A DNA stretch of 64,000 nt from Bradyrhizobium nanningense (GTDB lineage: Bacteria; Pseudomonadota; Alphaproteobacteria; Rhizobiales; Xanthobacteraceae): positions 434,001 to 498,000 of the forward strand of contig NZ_LBJC01000020.1 of assembly GCF_004114535.1 (NCBI RefSeq), in the 5' to 3' direction. The translations under genes were made by a program, and so were the position numbers. A model generated the notes under the pieces. It did not search any database. It saw only the letters and a program-made list of their open reading frames with translations, and was not told the DNA's origin. This document shows positions 63,833 through 64,000 of this stretch, piece by piece (positions within the stretch are counted from its first letter, which is position 1; each line of letters opens with the position of its first letter).

Positions 63833-64000
63833 CGGTCCTGGAGGTGTCGGCTAACGGCGGTCAACTTAAGTCCGGACGTCAGGCGGAGCGTTGCCGGTGC
63901 GAATGCAATCCAGTCGTCAGCTTTTCGAAAGCTTCTCCGAATACGCACAGCCCACTGATCTCAGGACGGGAGGCTGGCGTGGACTCGCACAATTTCGCTA

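Larger units (their letters stand above)
41110..64000. mobile_element. Genomic island integrated at tRNA-Gln, right end outside window
   Basis: From the tRNA 3' end onward the content changes: a tyrosine integrase, toxin-antitoxin genes, a Wadjet defence operon, transposase and recombinase wrecks, orphan genes, AT-richer patches and long gene-poor stretches. The window shows no second copy of the tRNA-Gln 3' end, so the island must extend past 64,000 or has lost its right att site. Its outer limit is therefore unknown. Confidence 0.8.

Noticed and set aside
41110..64000. Second copy of the tRNA-Gln 3' end (right attachment site)
   Set aside because: No matching direct repeat was seen by eye up to the window edge, so no att site is called.
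1..64000. CRISPR array
   Set aside because: No regularly spaced repeat-spacer pattern was seen; the only phased repeats (34-bp period at 48239-48333) have three short boxes and are promoter-proximal.

Overview
The window reads as a Bradyrhizobium-type alphaproteobacterial chromosome (Rhizobiales). The evidence is high GC, the gene set and gene order, and several intergenic palindromic repeats of the kind common in that genus. It has two parts. Positions 1 to about 41,035 are ordinary core chromosome. From the tRNA-Gln(TTG) gene at 41,035-41,109 to the right edge lies a genomic island that is not closed inside the window.

Core part, left to right: an acyl-CoA synthetase cut by the window edge; two cell-wall enzymes (extensin-like protein, L,D-transpeptidase lipoprotein); a CorA Mg2+ channel; an SDR oxidoreductase; pdxH; a DnaJ-type co-chaperone; an ECF sigma/anti-sigma pair; fabI; a histidine phosphatase; aroC; a TetR regulator divergent from two small genes; a class III nucleotide cyclase; clpS. 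Next comes a minus-strand fluoride-response unit: fluoride riboswitch, intrinsic terminator, MFS transporter, two crcB genes and a DUF190 gene. After it: a DUF1194 protein, a decayed gene, an exported beta-rich protein and an Acg-like nitroreductase. A GntR regulator is divergent from a five-gene set (HMG-CoA-lyase-like enzyme, CoA transferase, ABC importer). Then follow RNA methyltransferases, dxs, xseB, a histone-deacetylase-family enzyme, a 5'-nucleotidase, an enoyl-CoA hydratase and an acyl-CoA dehydrogenase.

Island part: a tyrosine integrase ends 8 bp from the tRNA. Behind it are an AbiEi/AbiEii-type toxin-antitoxin pair preceded by two tandem palindromes, a truncated LuxR-type regulator, a PilZ protein, a GSU2403-type nucleotidyltransferase-fold protein preceded by a 34-bp-period repeat array, and unknown AT-richer genes. 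A complete, translationally coupled Wadjet operon (jetA-jetB-jetC-jetD, 50,210-56,970) follows. The rest is a scrapyard: an IS3 transposase with two frameshifts, a large serine recombinase split by a 1-bp deletion, an orphan regulator whose coupled partner is cut short, and a chimeric scar in which an inverted jetD piece is joined to a jetC piece.

The features most worth following are the fluoride-riboswitch operon led by an MFS gene, the Wadjet operon with its diverged scrambled second copy, and the autoregulation-like palindromes in front of three island genes. All calls are from reading the sequence; no database search was run.
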